A stretch of DNA of 64,000 bases from Siphlonurus alternatus. Its lineage: Eukaryota > Arthropoda > Insecta > Ephemeroptera > Siphlonuridae. The notes beneath the pieces are model-generated. The model was not told where the DNA came from. It ran no database searches and saw only the letters and a list, made by a program, of their open reading frames with translations. The stretch is taken from contig OX463782.1 of assembly GCA_949825025.1 (NCBI GenBank), forward strand, positions 31,653,351 to 31,717,350, read 5' to 3'. Below, piece after piece: positions 27,501-39,700 of this stretch (the stretch's first letter is position 1; the number at the start of each line of letters is the position of its first letter). The translations under genes and the position numbers were made by a program.

Positions 27501-29575
27501 GCTTGTTTTAAGAATAGAAAATCATTTGGTTATAAAACATAGAAGCAGACATTTAATTTCCCAATAAAGAAAACAAAATAAGTAATTATATGCACATGCA
27601 AAATTAATTGTTTCAAGTACATTCTCTTTTAAGTTTCAATTACCTGTCATCATGACACATTATAAAGTGACTCCAGCTTTTTCTGTACAAGCTGGAAAAA
27701 AAAAAAAAAAAAAATCATAGTGACCATTTATCACTTCAGTGACATCAAACATCATAATGTACTAAAATTTCAATTTGCTGGGTTTATAGCAAAAAATTAA
27801 TTTTGCAACCTTAATTAATGCTTTTTCTTTATTACAAGAGAGAGAGAGAGAAGAAAAAAAGTATTTTTTTGAAGAGTGTACCAATAGTACTTTTTTCATA
27901 CATGTACTTTAAATTAAACTTGGGGCTGTTACCGGTAATTAATAGTTTAAACTCGTATCAGTTACTTTTCTCCTAGATGGTACATGTAAATTAACCTGTA
28001 TAACTACTATAACTGAACTTCACTGCTCAATATTAAGTGCTCCTAGCACCACAAGTAACTGACTGTTCTTGTCGCAGTACTCTTCCCGAGGCACACGAAC
28101 CGTGCGACACGGGACAACACCATCAACCTGATCCACATGTTCAGAGACTACCTGCACTACCACATCAAGTGCTCGAAAGCCTACATCCACTCTCGCATGC
28201 GAGCCAAGGCTTCCGACTTCCTCAAAGTGTTGAACCGCGCCCGCCCAGAACCAAAGACAGTGGAGAAGAAGACTATAACGTGAGTGTGCTTGTATCATCT
28301 CATCTATAAAAATAATTCAGTAAATATGTTTCATTAAAAACAAAACATCAACTTAAGGGGAAAGTAACACGCCCAATGTTTAAAAAAAAAAAAAAAACAT
28401 GAAAATTATGAAAAAAATTTAAAATGTTCTCCCCTTGGTCCCGGATCAGTAGCTAAAATATCAGGTATGTAAATTCGTGCTAGTTTTTTAGTTACTGTAT
28501 GAATTTTTAAAGTTAGAGACTACTTTAACATGGAGGAATGGAATTTTCATATTAAATTAGTCAACTTTAAAAATTCATAACTTAAAAACTAGTTCAAATT
28601 TGCATTCCTGATACTTTAGCTACTGATAGGGGATGTAGAGGAGAACATTTTATTTTTTTTTCATAATTTTCATGTGTGAGATTTTTTTTTTTTTTTTTTT
28701 TAACATTGGGCGTGTTACCTTCCCCTTAAGACAACAACAACAGTTGATTCACTAGTGGACACTAGTAGACAGTGCATCATTACAATTTGATAATTTATGA
28801 TTTTATCTTACAACAACATAAGTATTTAAAGTTAAAAATCAATGAACTGTTTGTGATGTAGCAAAAAGCAAAATTGATCAATACATAATATACAGTATGT
28901 AAAATATTATGTTTGTTGCTTCTTAGATTTTAAAAAGAAGAGAAATGTCAATTTGAGAACATGTACAGAAAAAAACTCTCTTTCTTATATTTCTTTGCAC
29001 ACGTACTAGAGAGAGTCGTATTTTACCATGCACATTTTACTTGTATGTACAGTTCTTAAAGTTAAAAATTGGAAAACTTGAGTTAGATTCTAATGCAAGT
29101 ATTCCAATTTTTAACTTTAAGAACTTTACCTCTTGTTTAATTATTCTTTGTATTTTTATTTTACCAATGCACACAGTGTGTGTTAAGAACTTGGAGACAA
29201 GACAGTATAAATGCAAAAAGCTATTGTAGTTGAGATAATAACGCAGAAAATCATAACAGGAAAACCAGACCTAAGTGAATTAAAATTGAAATTTCAATTC
29301 AAGTCAAATTCATGTAACAAATAGACAACCTGCATGATTGTAATTTGATGAAGCATATTGACTTAGGTACAACATTGTCATTTTTTTGCTAGATTTTTTA
29401 AACACTTTTACACCCTCAAAATCAAGAGAAAAGACATTATAATGTCATAATTATGCAAATATTTACCGTAATATGCAAGCATAGGAAAAGACGTTGCATG
29501 ACTATGACATTAAGCATTATAACGATGCTCGTTCTTGATTGTTCTAGTGGTCGAACATTCATCCGACGAGAATGA
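24527..29575 (+). CDS. ARPC2: Arp2/3 complex subunit 2 (p34-Arc)
   Basis: Structural core subunit of the Arp2/3 complex, which nucleates branched actin filaments; p34 contacts the mother filament and ARPC4. Exons: 24527-24600, 24983-25076, 25138-25237, 26185-26371, 27234-27454, 28078-28279, 29548-29575; 906 nt in one frame give 301 residues, matching the family's usual 300. Recognised blocks: [15 protein letters not shown] at the start, [45 protein letters not shown] [76 protein letters not shown]. The last exon codes only nine residues and the stop. All donors and acceptors are GT-AG. Intron 3 contains an antisense LINE scrap and intron 6 a TTAA foldback. Confidence 0.98.
25404..25700 (-). 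pseudogene. LINE fragment (RT C-terminal tail)
   Basis: A minus-strand frame reads [20 protein letters not shown], then [20 protein letters not shown] and MREWNLL. This is the same C-terminal block as the LINE scrap at 43.8 kb ([30 protein letters not shown]). No upstream RT core remains. Antisense in ARPC2 intron 3. Confidence 0.7.
27125..27190. repeat. Perfect hairpin next to ARPC2 exon 5
   Basis: 21-bp perfect inverted repeat (aaccaaaaaggtgtgcccct g at 27125-27145 and inverse at 27170-27190) with a 24-base loop. It lies 44 bp upstream of the exon 5 start at 27234, in the region where the branch point is expected. Confidence 0.85.
28353..28729. mobile_element. TTAA-flanked foldback element, GGGGAAAG tip variant
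   Basis: 377-bp inverted repeat in ARPC2 intron 6 starting ttaaggggaaagtaacacgc. Arms contain the family strings agctaaaatatcagg and aacattgggcgtgtta. Confidence 0.85.
29051..29125. repeat. 75-bp hairpin repeat, copy 1
   Basis: Arms agttcttaaagttaaaaatt and inverse, with a loop of about 25 bases. The same hairpin with a different loop occurs at 53824-53898. Confidence 0.8.
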
Positions 29576-31104
29576 TCAGCTGTAGTAAGGCTTGGTGGTG
29601 ACGCTGCCGTGGTGCTGGCGAGCCTGCCGCTGCCCCGCCCCCTGGAGCTGGCGACGCCCCCTCAGTGCTGAGCCACGCCCCCTCCCAGCTCGGCAGTGGC
29701 CACCTTCTTCTGTCATTGTGACACACATCGCAAAGCCTAATTAGCATCTCTTGTTGCTCACAAGAATCTACTAGGGAAGTTATTTTAATTAATATTTATG
29801 ATGAATGATATGTAAATTAATTTTTAAAAAGTAATAAGCGGGGGCAAGGTTTTTAAAATCAGGTCATGGGAAAAAGTCTATATAAATTCCAAGCTGTTAG
29901 CTACTTTTTTAATTATTGTGAATAATGTAATTATCTCCCTGTGATCACGTAGATGAAGAAGAAGAAGAGAATGCAATAATTGCATGTGAGTCCTTGTTGA
30001 TTATTATTTTTTAGTAGTGGACAAATCTAACCACTACCTCATAACAAAAACACACACAAATAAGGACAAATATAATAGACATTATGAAAAAAATAAAAAA
30101 TTATTATAGTGTGAATTAAGAAAACTAAAAAATAACAAACAAAAAAAAAAGTTTTAAGGAATGCAATCTTAAGAATTAAGGGCTTTAAAAAAAAAATATA
30201 TTGTAGATAAGCCAACAATTTAAAATAATTAGGGGGAGTTAGGGCAATTAACCTGTGCAAATAATTGTGAGTGCTAACGTGCAAGTGTATGAGTGATGTT
30301 GGGAGGGGGGAGTGATATTTGGAGAGCGAGAGCAGACAAGATCGTCAGTAAATATTAAACATTATAGTAAGGAGGGCTCATGCATGCTTAGGCTATTTTG
30401 TCGGGGGGGTTGATAGTACGCAGGGAGGGGGCTTAATTAAGCTTCATACATTCTTATCTAGAGAGAATGAAGTTTGTTGGCCTTACCTAGATACATGCAC
30501 TCAAAATTTCTCTTTTAATTTTTGTGAAATATAGATGATGATGAGAGGAGAATAGCTGGTTGATCACTTGCCTGCTATATATTAAACAATTTTACAGAAA
30601 ACTAGGAAATCTTCCATACTAAGATTATGATAAAATTAATCTTACTTAAGCTGAAAACGTGATAAGAAAATTCTTCATCATATTGATGGTAATTAACGTT
30701 TGTGATATGGTAGATAACCTTTTTTTTTTTTTTTTTTCCTTATTAAGTTTTAGCAAAAACGAAGTATTCGGCTAAAGCCAAAGTCAACGCTGCTTACTCT
30801 TTTTTTGCTAATTTACTATGCATGTGTTGTAAGTCACTACATTCACAACTGCCATCACATCATCTAACTCTGCTTTTTGTATTTGTAAATAGTTTAATCC
30901 AGCTGTCATCTTCCGTCAACTGTGCCTTGGTACATAATAACTTAATTACTGAGAAGAACAAGTTCTATTGGTTAATTTTACTTGAATAATTGCTCAAGAA
31001 ATTTAAGCATGCCAATGTCGTTGGTTGTAACTTAAATATTATCGTGATGTTTTTTTAATTGGTATCAAAACTTCATAAAGGCACGTGTCCAGTGGTATGA
31101 AATC

Positions 31105-31413
31105 TTAAGGTAGAGATAACACGCCCAATGTTAATAAAAACCCATTCATGAAAATTATAAAAAAATTAAAATATTCTCCTTTACATACCTTATCAGTAGG
31201 CAAAATATCAGTTATACAAAAACGAGCTAGTTTTCGAGTCATTAATTTTTTAAAGTTGACTAATTTAACACGGAAGTTCCATTTTTCCGATATTTCTTTA
31301 TACCTTATATTTTACCTACTGATAAGGTATGTGAAGGAGAACATTTTAAATTTTTTTCTTAATTTTCATGAATGGGATTTTTATTAACATTGGGGGTGTT
31401 ATCTCTACCTTAA
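31105..31413. mobile_element. TTAA-flanked foldback element
   Basis: 309-bp inverted repeat with tips ttaaggtagagataacacgc. Shorter than sister copies, with arms containing aacattgggggtgttatctc. Confidence 0.85.
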
Positions 31414-32247
31414 GGCAGTTCATGTAACTACATTAACTGGTACCAGAAAATACCTTGGATCATAAAAACCTGAAATTAAGGTGGTCAACATTTCTCTTTG
31501 TTATCAGTGGACCCTTATATGAATTAATTACCAATATCTCATTTTATGCTACCGCGATAATATTTTGAACATTTGCTTCAACTTGTGGTAAAGTGATGAT
31601 TCTCTGTAATAACACCAAAATATTTGCTATTATTTTAGAAGAACTTGACAAGAAAAATTTAATGAGTGCACGTATCTAGCAAAAACAAAAGCCCTGGCCT
31701 ATTTAAAAAAAACAAAAACAAAGAAACTGCTCTCTTCTCATTTTCAACTGTTCTTAGGTTCTTTTAATTGATCTCTTCCATCTTTAAGAAAAAATAATAA
31801 AAAAAAAGGCAAAAAAAGAGGAGATTTAACAATAATAAATACTACTGTCCATTGCTTCTTGGTTAATTAGTATAATTGCTTGTTAATGTTGTTGACTCCG
31901 TTAAATTTAATGACAATATTTATTTCTCATCTATATATAAATTTTAAAAAAATATTGTCATTTTAAGTAGCGGTGAAGGAGGAAGTTCTATAAATTATGT
32001 TTTTTATATAATACTACCACAATTTAATTAAATATTCAAGAGACTATTACTATTTCTTTTTTTTTTTATGTTTATCATATTTTTTTGTCTGTAACATTTG
32101 TTTTTCTTATTTAGTTGAATAATACAGAAACTGTCTTCCTATATTTAAAATATTTTTCAATAATTAAAAGTTTCCTTCACTTAATTATAATATAACTAAA
32201 AACATAAGTTTTACAATAAGATTTTTTAAGACTCACGAGAACACTAA

Positions 32248-32561
32248 TGGAGTATTGACCTCAAAAATTTTTATAGCAGAAATTGATAGAGGATGAAAAG
32301 TTATGTTACTCTGATTTATTTCAGATTTTTTAGGGACCAGGAAGTATTACTAAAAAGTTTTGGCGAGGTCGGGTTCGAATCCAATTCCCTTTTGGGTACT
32401 ATCTTTTATTATGAGAGGCGGCAAGAGGCGGCACTTTTTCTGCACTTTCAATTATTTTTAAAAAATAGTTGCCGGCTCTAAAAAATCTGAAAAATATCAG
32501 AGTAGCATAACTTTGCACCCTCTATCCATTTCTGCAATAAAAAATTGAGGTCGGTACTCCA
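32248..32561. mobile_element. TGGAGTAT-family foldback element
   Basis: 314-bp inverted repeat: tggagtattgacctcaaaaa at the left, inverse at the right. Subterminal gcagaaattgatagagga and gatttttcagattttttag motifs recur in all copies. Confidence 0.85.
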
Positions 32562-32691
32562 TTGGCTCTTCATGAATGTTAAGTGTCAAATCTATTGACT
32601 TTTTGAAATGAAGGTAAAAGGAAAAGTTAAGAATATTAATTATTTAATATTGTATCGAGCGAGTTGCCTTTAGTGCAGCTATTGAGTATCG

Positions 32692-33019
32692 ACCTCAATT
32701 TTTTTTTTTTTTTATTTTTTTTTTTTTTTTACAGAAATGGATAGAGCATGCAAATTTATGATACCTTGACTTTTTTTAGAGCCCGGGAACTATTTTTAAA
32801 AGATTATTGAAAGTCCTTTTTATGACGCCACGAAGCGGCAAGTCCTATCTTTTTCTTAATGAGCGGCGTCTCGTGACGTCACAAAAAGAACTTTCAATAA
32901 TTTTTTAAAAATAGTGTCCGGTCTCTAAAAAATCTGAAAAAAATCAGGGTAACATAACTTTGCACCCTCTATCCATTTCTGCAATTAAAAAAAAAAAAAA
33001 AAAAATGAGGTCGATACAT
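32692..33019. mobile_element. TGGAGTAT-family foldback element
   Basis: 328-bp copy with tips ttgagtatcgacctcaattt. Its centre carries the palindrome-rich block tgacgccacgaagcggcaag / gcggcgtctcgtgacgtcac shared with the 39.2- and 61.3-kb copies. Confidence 0.85.
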
Positions 33020-33249
33020 TATTGTACCATGGGATACTTTTTGGTAGAAACTATTATAATGATAACATAAAGCAAGTCAGTCGTTTTGTTCATAAGTTTC
33101 ATAACGGATTTATTCCTCATTATTTACATTGACGTTTTAAGGCAAACTAAATGTGTCACACCAGTACACTGGCTTAATTACACCACTTTTAATTAGATAG
33201 GAAGCCTACAGGTTTCATCTTCAGATGGGGCAAATCTATCAGTGGAAAC

Positions 33250-33604
33250 TTAAGGGTAAGGTAACGCCACCAATGTTAAAAAAAGTCCCTCACACAAAAA
33301 TTCTGAAAAAAATTTAAAATGTTCTCCTCTACATCCCCTATCAGTAGTTAAAATATCAGGTTTACAAATACGATCTAGTTTTTGAGTTATGAATTTTTAA
33401 AGTTGACTAATTTAACATGGGAATTCCATTTCTCCATGTTAAAATAGCCAACTTTAAAAATTCATAACTCAAAAACTAGATCGTATTTGTAAACCTGATA
33501 TTTTACCTAATGATAGGGGGTGTAGAGGAGAACATTTTAAATTTTTTTCAGAATTTTTGTGTGAGGGATTTTTTTTAACATTGCTGGCGTTACCTTACCC
33601 TTAA
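33250..33604. mobile_element. TTAA-flanked foldback element
   Basis: 355-bp inverted repeat starting ttaagggtaaggtaacgcca. Closest to the 14.7-kb copy (tttgagttatgaatttttaa and its inverse on both sides of the centre). Confidence 0.85.
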
Positions 33605-34067
33605 ATAATATTTAAATTGATTTATCTATCTCACATACATACAATTAAAACGTTTGATTATCAACATGAACAATCAAGATCAGCCTCTTAAATTTTTATA
33701 TTCGTGCAAGAATAGAAAAATACTTTGTGAGAACTGAAGTAAGCTAGAAAACTTACCTTTACTGGCAATGGTTTTTAAGCTCCTTTTGATCTGCATATCA
33801 ATGGACTACAGGGAAAAGTTATAACACCATTCAGTAGCAAATCAGCATTATTGTGTGACGTCCACTTTTCATGTGGTAAGATTGTTGTTACCATATTTCT
33901 CTTTCAATCCATTGATATTATCTCAAAGCAAGGCTAATACATTTTTTAATCAACATTTATTTCAAGGTGTACAAAACAGCTAGTGACTACAATGCAGGTA
34001 ATACAATATCCATTTATTTCATAAAAAGAAATACACAGTGATACATTAAACTAGATCAATATAATAT

Positions 34068-34234
34068 ATCGTCCCTTGTCCGGAATAATGAGCTGTCTAC
34101 TTTCCTTGATTTTCTGGTAATAATGAGCTATCTGCTTTTTCATATGAAATATTTCACCTGAAAAAGCAGGTAGCTCATTATTGCCAAAACATTGTGTTAA
34201 GCAGATAGCTCATTATTCCGGACGAGGGACGATA
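34068..34234. mobile_element. Palindromic repeat (cagatagctcat family)
   Basis: Ends atcgtcccttgtccggaata and inverse. The unit taatgagct(a/g)t(c/t)tgc occurs four times in alternating orientation, so the element is a nested palindrome. Confidence 0.75.
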
Positions 34235-34785
34235 CGCATTTTTTTTTTTTTTTTTCAAATTGAACTGCTACTTACTTGGATAGTGACATTAACTTTAATT
34301 CTTAATTATCACAGCAAGTTTCATGCAAAATTGAGAAAAATACTACACAACCAATTTGAAAACTAACGGAATATTAAAAAAAAATAATAATAAAAAATGA
34401 CAATACAATACAAATGACAAATACAATTATGTATTTATACTGGTGTCAACGTTTGGTTCATAATTTTGACAAGAAATTTGTTAGTCATTAGTCTTATTTA
34501 GTCACTTTGGATAACAAATACTCCGATATACTCCATAATATGTTGCCAGAGGGGCACAGAATCATCTCGACAGTGGCAGCAAAAGTAAAAACCCCCCCCT
34601 CCCCCCTCTCCCCTCTGCTCTAGTACAGGAGAGCTAAAACGTTGTCCCAGCTTCTCTGTTTACATTATGCAGGCTTGGTTAAATTGGACTGCTAATTTAC
34701 ACACCACTCCTTTTATATTTAAGAATTTTTATGTTCTAACACCTGAACTTCAAAATCTCTCAGTCAATACTTCAACTGTGATTGG

Positions 34786-36462
34786 TTAAATGATGTTGGT
34801 GAAGGCTGCGATGACGACCAGTCCAAGCTGGCACCCCAGCAGCAGTCTGGGTTGTCCCACGGTGCTTCCCGACCACAAGGGACCGAGTACAAGCCCCACC
34901 ACCCTTGCCCAGAGTGGCCGAGCCCCTGGCCGTTGTCCCTCTTCGTGGCATGCAGAAAAGAGAAGTCCACAAGCCAGCGAGAGACCCAGCATACCGGCAC
35001 CAAATGACGGCACATTCACCTGACTCTCTGCAAGAAGACGAGGATTTGTCACTTGCCATCTCACAGTCCCAACAGATAACATTTAAATTGTACTTTCAAG
35101 CTAGCTACATCATATATTTTTTCTATTAAAACACAACTTAGGTATTACTTGACAAATTTATCCTCTCCTTCCCTTAATTAATTGGTTAACTGTTTACTAT
35201 TGTGGGGGTATTCACAGTATATGATGTGAGTCAAGATTTAAATTATGTTGGAATTTATCAAAAATAGAAAATTTTTCTTTAACTTTCTATCTGCTTTTGT
35301 GGTATCCATGCTACTAACAGTGTCCAGCCTGGGCCAACCTCCCTCCTTACCTTCACTGTCGGCCGGGCACAACATGAGCAGACTGCCGACAGAGATAGTT
35401 GCCAGGAGGTAGCCGGAGACGAGCAGGGCCTTGCGGGGCACCTCGCAGAGCCGCGTCAGCAGGCGGGGGGCCAGACCGATTGCTCCGAGCACCAGCTGGG
35501 TCACCGCGTTCTCCGCCCCTCCGAAGCTGAAGTAGCGGGCCGTGAGGGGCGTCAACATTGTCTGTGACAAACAGGTAATTAATGGAATGCTGCATTAGTG
35601 GTGGTGGAACTTTTGCATGTTTTTTTTTTTTTTTTTTTTTTTTAATTTTACTTAAGCTGTCACAGAAATTATATGAAAATTACAGCTTTAAATTTCCTTG
35701 CTGTGTAATCTTTTTTGGTTATAAAAATTATAAAAAAGGTTTTTAACACATACGTATGTTAATCATTCGGTAACAGGATAATATTTTTATTATTTTTAAT
35801 TCATCTTTTATTAGCTTTTGCTCTATTAATAAATCGTTGTACTGTATATATATTATATAAATTCAATGTTTTCAGTAATATTTTTTTAGTTTTATGACTA
35901 CATGCAACGTTTATTTTCTTCCTTCACGCACTTCACAAAATTTTACCAATATTAATCCAAGTCATATTATCATATCAAAATCAATCTAGCTATACACAAT
36001 ATCTAGATATAGCTAAAATCAACAATTAAATCAATTGATCACAATGTTTCTAAACAAAGACATTGAACACTCACACTCACCTCGCAGATTGTCTTCCCTG
36101 GCTATTTCTGTCACTGACATGGGCAAAAATTACTGACAGTATTTTACTTACCTGAATGGAACCAAAGAGGAAGGCAGATAAGAAGTAAGGGCCAAGCCAG
36201 TGAGTTTTCTCCAAGTTGTAGCAGAAACCTGAAAGTTTAACTTTTTAATTAGAAATTGTATAAGAATTGTTTCTGCGCAAAATTGATTTCTTTTAAAAGC
36301 TAGATATAATATGTAGATTAAATTTTTAATACTCTTGTCGAGTCTTGTCAGATCCTTTTTACGTTTTTTTTTTTTTTTTTTTATATGCATTGCATATATG
36401 TGCCATGGTCATGAAATCATTGGATCTGATCATCTGACATAATGTACGTATAATATATATAT

Positions 36463-36506
<44 letters not shown>

Positions 36507-36688
36507 TCGAGATTTTATTATAGCAGAGAATAAATATTTTAAAAAATAATTCTTTGATTATACTATGTAGATTTCATTTTTAATTATTTCATTTTATTAT
36601 TATTATTTTTACTTCAAGTCTTTAAATATATAGAAAAAAGTCATCGCAAAAAAATAATAACACAAATAAATATATATAAATAAATGAA

Positions 36689-36723
<35 letters not shown>

Positions 36724-39700
36724 AATAATGACGTACCCCGTATGAACATATATTATTTTATCTATAATATTATAAGCCAATAATTGGTATAAAATACATA
36801 ATATATAATATTATTTATTTATTATTAAAAAAATTGCTGCATGATCTCAATATAAGAATTTAAGATTGCGTTTGACGAGTACGTGGTACGAGATATGTGG
36901 TGAATATGATAATTTATTTCATAGATTAACTACTTGTGGTATTGCAAAAGACACTGTGAAATGGGTATTTGATATCATTGAAAAAATAACCAATACGCGA
37001 AATGCTGTAACACTAGGTCATTTGTTATATGGTGATCTCAGTGAAATACGACCTCCAGAAATAATGAACTCACAGTGTTGTGGCTAATGAGCTACTTGGT
37101 GGATAGTCTTATTGGTCGATATAAAGTACATAGTTTAAATTGTTTTAAGATATATATAAAAAATAGATAGATATGTTGTAAGAATAAAAATAATATTACA
37201 AAGAAATTAGGAAACGCACTTGACGTGTTATTGCATTAAAAAATATTATTATCTTAGTTTTAAATATTGCAGACATTCTATTTTTTATATATAAAATCAA
37301 TATTCATGAAGTAAAAATTTTATAAAAAAATTTAATAGTTATAAAAATAATAATAATAAAAAAAAAAAAAAAAAATGTTGTGTAAAGTTAGTTTACTGTA
37401 AATTATACTACGTATTTGGTATAATACAGATTTGGTACCGATGATTTACATGTGAAATTCTATTTGTACAAAGTAGTGATGAAGTATAATGGTACAGGAA
37501 AATATTTATATTTCGTATGATAAAGTAAATGCAATGTTATCTCTCTGTTTCAGTTTCTTTTGTTTCAGCTGTCTTTGTTTCAGTTATTAAATGAGCATCC
37601 TTATGTTTCAGGAAACTTTTGTTTTTTAAAATTGATTAATGTAAACCTGAATTGATAAAAAAAAAAATTATTAAAATAGTGTATTTTGCAAAATTGAGAA
37701 GTAATCTAATCTAACTCTTTGGTTTTCAATAAAAATAAAGTATTTTTGTATTTCTTTAATATAGAGTAAATTATTATTATTATCTTTTGTATTTTTGCAA
37801 TATAAGAAATATATGGATAATATATTTCTGGTTAATTATAAATTTCATATAGAAGTTAATAGATCTGATAAATATTTATGTTTTTGTGGTGCATAAAACA
37901 TATATACTAAAGTCCTTTTGTTTCAGATGGACCTAGAAGGGCTGTGGCTCTTTGTCTGTGTAAACTTATTGTATTATAGAGCAGCTGTATATGAGTCAAA
38001 CTGCATTGTTTGTTTGTTTTTTATTTAGAACTTAAGGATCAAACAATTCTGTATAAGGAAAAAAAAAAAAATTTTTTTTTTGAGAATATATTATATTTTT
38101 TTTTGAAATTGTTGGTGTAAATTTATGTAAAGTGTACATAATCTTGTCTTTTATGAATAAAAATAAAAAAAATAAAAAAAAGTACGTGTTTTAATGGGGA
38201 AATGTACGTGTAATGAAATAATATTATGCTTGCCCTTAAATTTTTAGAGTTGCAATGTTATAATTAAGAAATATTTTATTTTATAATGTATATTTCTAAT
38301 ATTATTTTGTATATGTATAACACTTTTTGTGTTTAATAAAAGACTAATAATAATTAAGAAATAAATCGTTTGTTAAATTTAGGATTTTATGAATCAAGTC
38401 AATTAAAGGTGACGTCCCCTTCAAAAAAAAAAAATTGCGCATCATGAAACTAATTAAAATAATATAAAAGTGGTTATTAGATGAATTACTTGATTTAACT
38501 AAAATTAAGTACTCAAAGCTATATTTATTACGTTAGTGCACGTATTGAAAAGAAATGAAAAAAATGAGATGCAAAAAATAATAATTTTTTTTTTTAAATT
38601 GCATTCTCTACAATAGTATTTTTTCATAATTTTACCCTAAAAAAGGGGGCGTGTCCTTAAAAAAATCGCGCCTGCGGCGGGCTATTGAGGGTCTGCGCCC
38701 CCCAAACCCCCCAGTAGGCTGTTCCCAATCTTTATCTTGAGAACCCCCTTCCTTGTGGTCGAATTCTGGCTACGCCACTGCATTACCACCACATCATACT
38801 CAAAAATTCTGTTGGATTGAACAGGTAAAGAGATCTATTATGCTCCATCAAGGATAATATTTCCTATTTCCTCCATGTGCTCCATCTTCATCACATTACA
38901 TCGAGAATCGATCGAGATAATATAATTTACGCAAATAAAAAAAATTACTAATTTTTCGATCGTGCATTAATTATCATGCACATTATTATCATTATCTTTA
39001 TTTTATTATTTATAGATCACACGCGTTGTCACGCTAAACAAAAAAGCTAAATAATCTGTAGCACTTAATATTATCTGTATAACCTATAATATTTCGTAGT
39101 AAATTTGTCATAATCTATAATTACGATTTTTTTTTTTCACCTCCTAAATACGCTGACCATCGCGCGTTATATCGATAAGTGTTATACTTTAAATCAAAAT
39201 TAACAATAGAGTATTGTCCTCAAATTTTTTTATTGCAGAAATGGATAGAGGTGCAAAGTTATGCTACTCTGATTTTTTTCAGATTTCTTAGAGCCCAGGA
39301 ACTATTTTTAAAAAATTATTGAAGGTCCTTTTCGTGACGTCACGAGACGCCGCTCCTTAAGAAAAAGATAGGACTTGCCGCCGCGTGACGTCACAAAAAT
39401 TACTTTCAATAATTTTTTAAAAATAGTTCCAGGTCTCAAAAAAATCTGAAAAAAATCAGGGTAGCATAACTTTGCACCCTCTATCCATTTCTGCAATAAA
39501 AAAATTGAGGACAATACTCCATTGAGAAATGCGCGCATAACTTAAAATGTACAAATAAAATCGATGATGTTTATTTGAAAAAATGTACAAATAAAATCGA
39601 TGATGTTTATTTGAATTAAAGAATTAAAATTTATTTTTGACATTGTGGCCATTAAATTAGACTTCTTTTTTACCCTATGAGGCATATAATTATGTGTTTT

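Larger units (their letters stand above)
29576..34785. other. Tail-to-tail intergenic region, ARPC2 / MFS gene
   Basis: 5.2 kb without a recognised gene. It begins with the ARPC2 3' UTR, whose first 200 bp are GC-rich, then continues AT-rich and may be a long UTR to about 31.1 kb. It holds five foldback elements (31105, 32248, 32692, 33250, 34068), annotated separately. The distal end is the 3' UTR of the minus-strand transporter. Confidence 0.6.

Noticed and set aside
29559..29747. GC-rich frame after ARPC2
   Set aside because: Lies in the 3' UTR just after the ARPC2 stop, antisense, with no recognisable protein features.
39308..39538. 76-codon frame shared almost exactly with one at 61409-61591
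   Set aside because: The shared frame is the arm of two near-identical foldback elements, not a duplicated gene.
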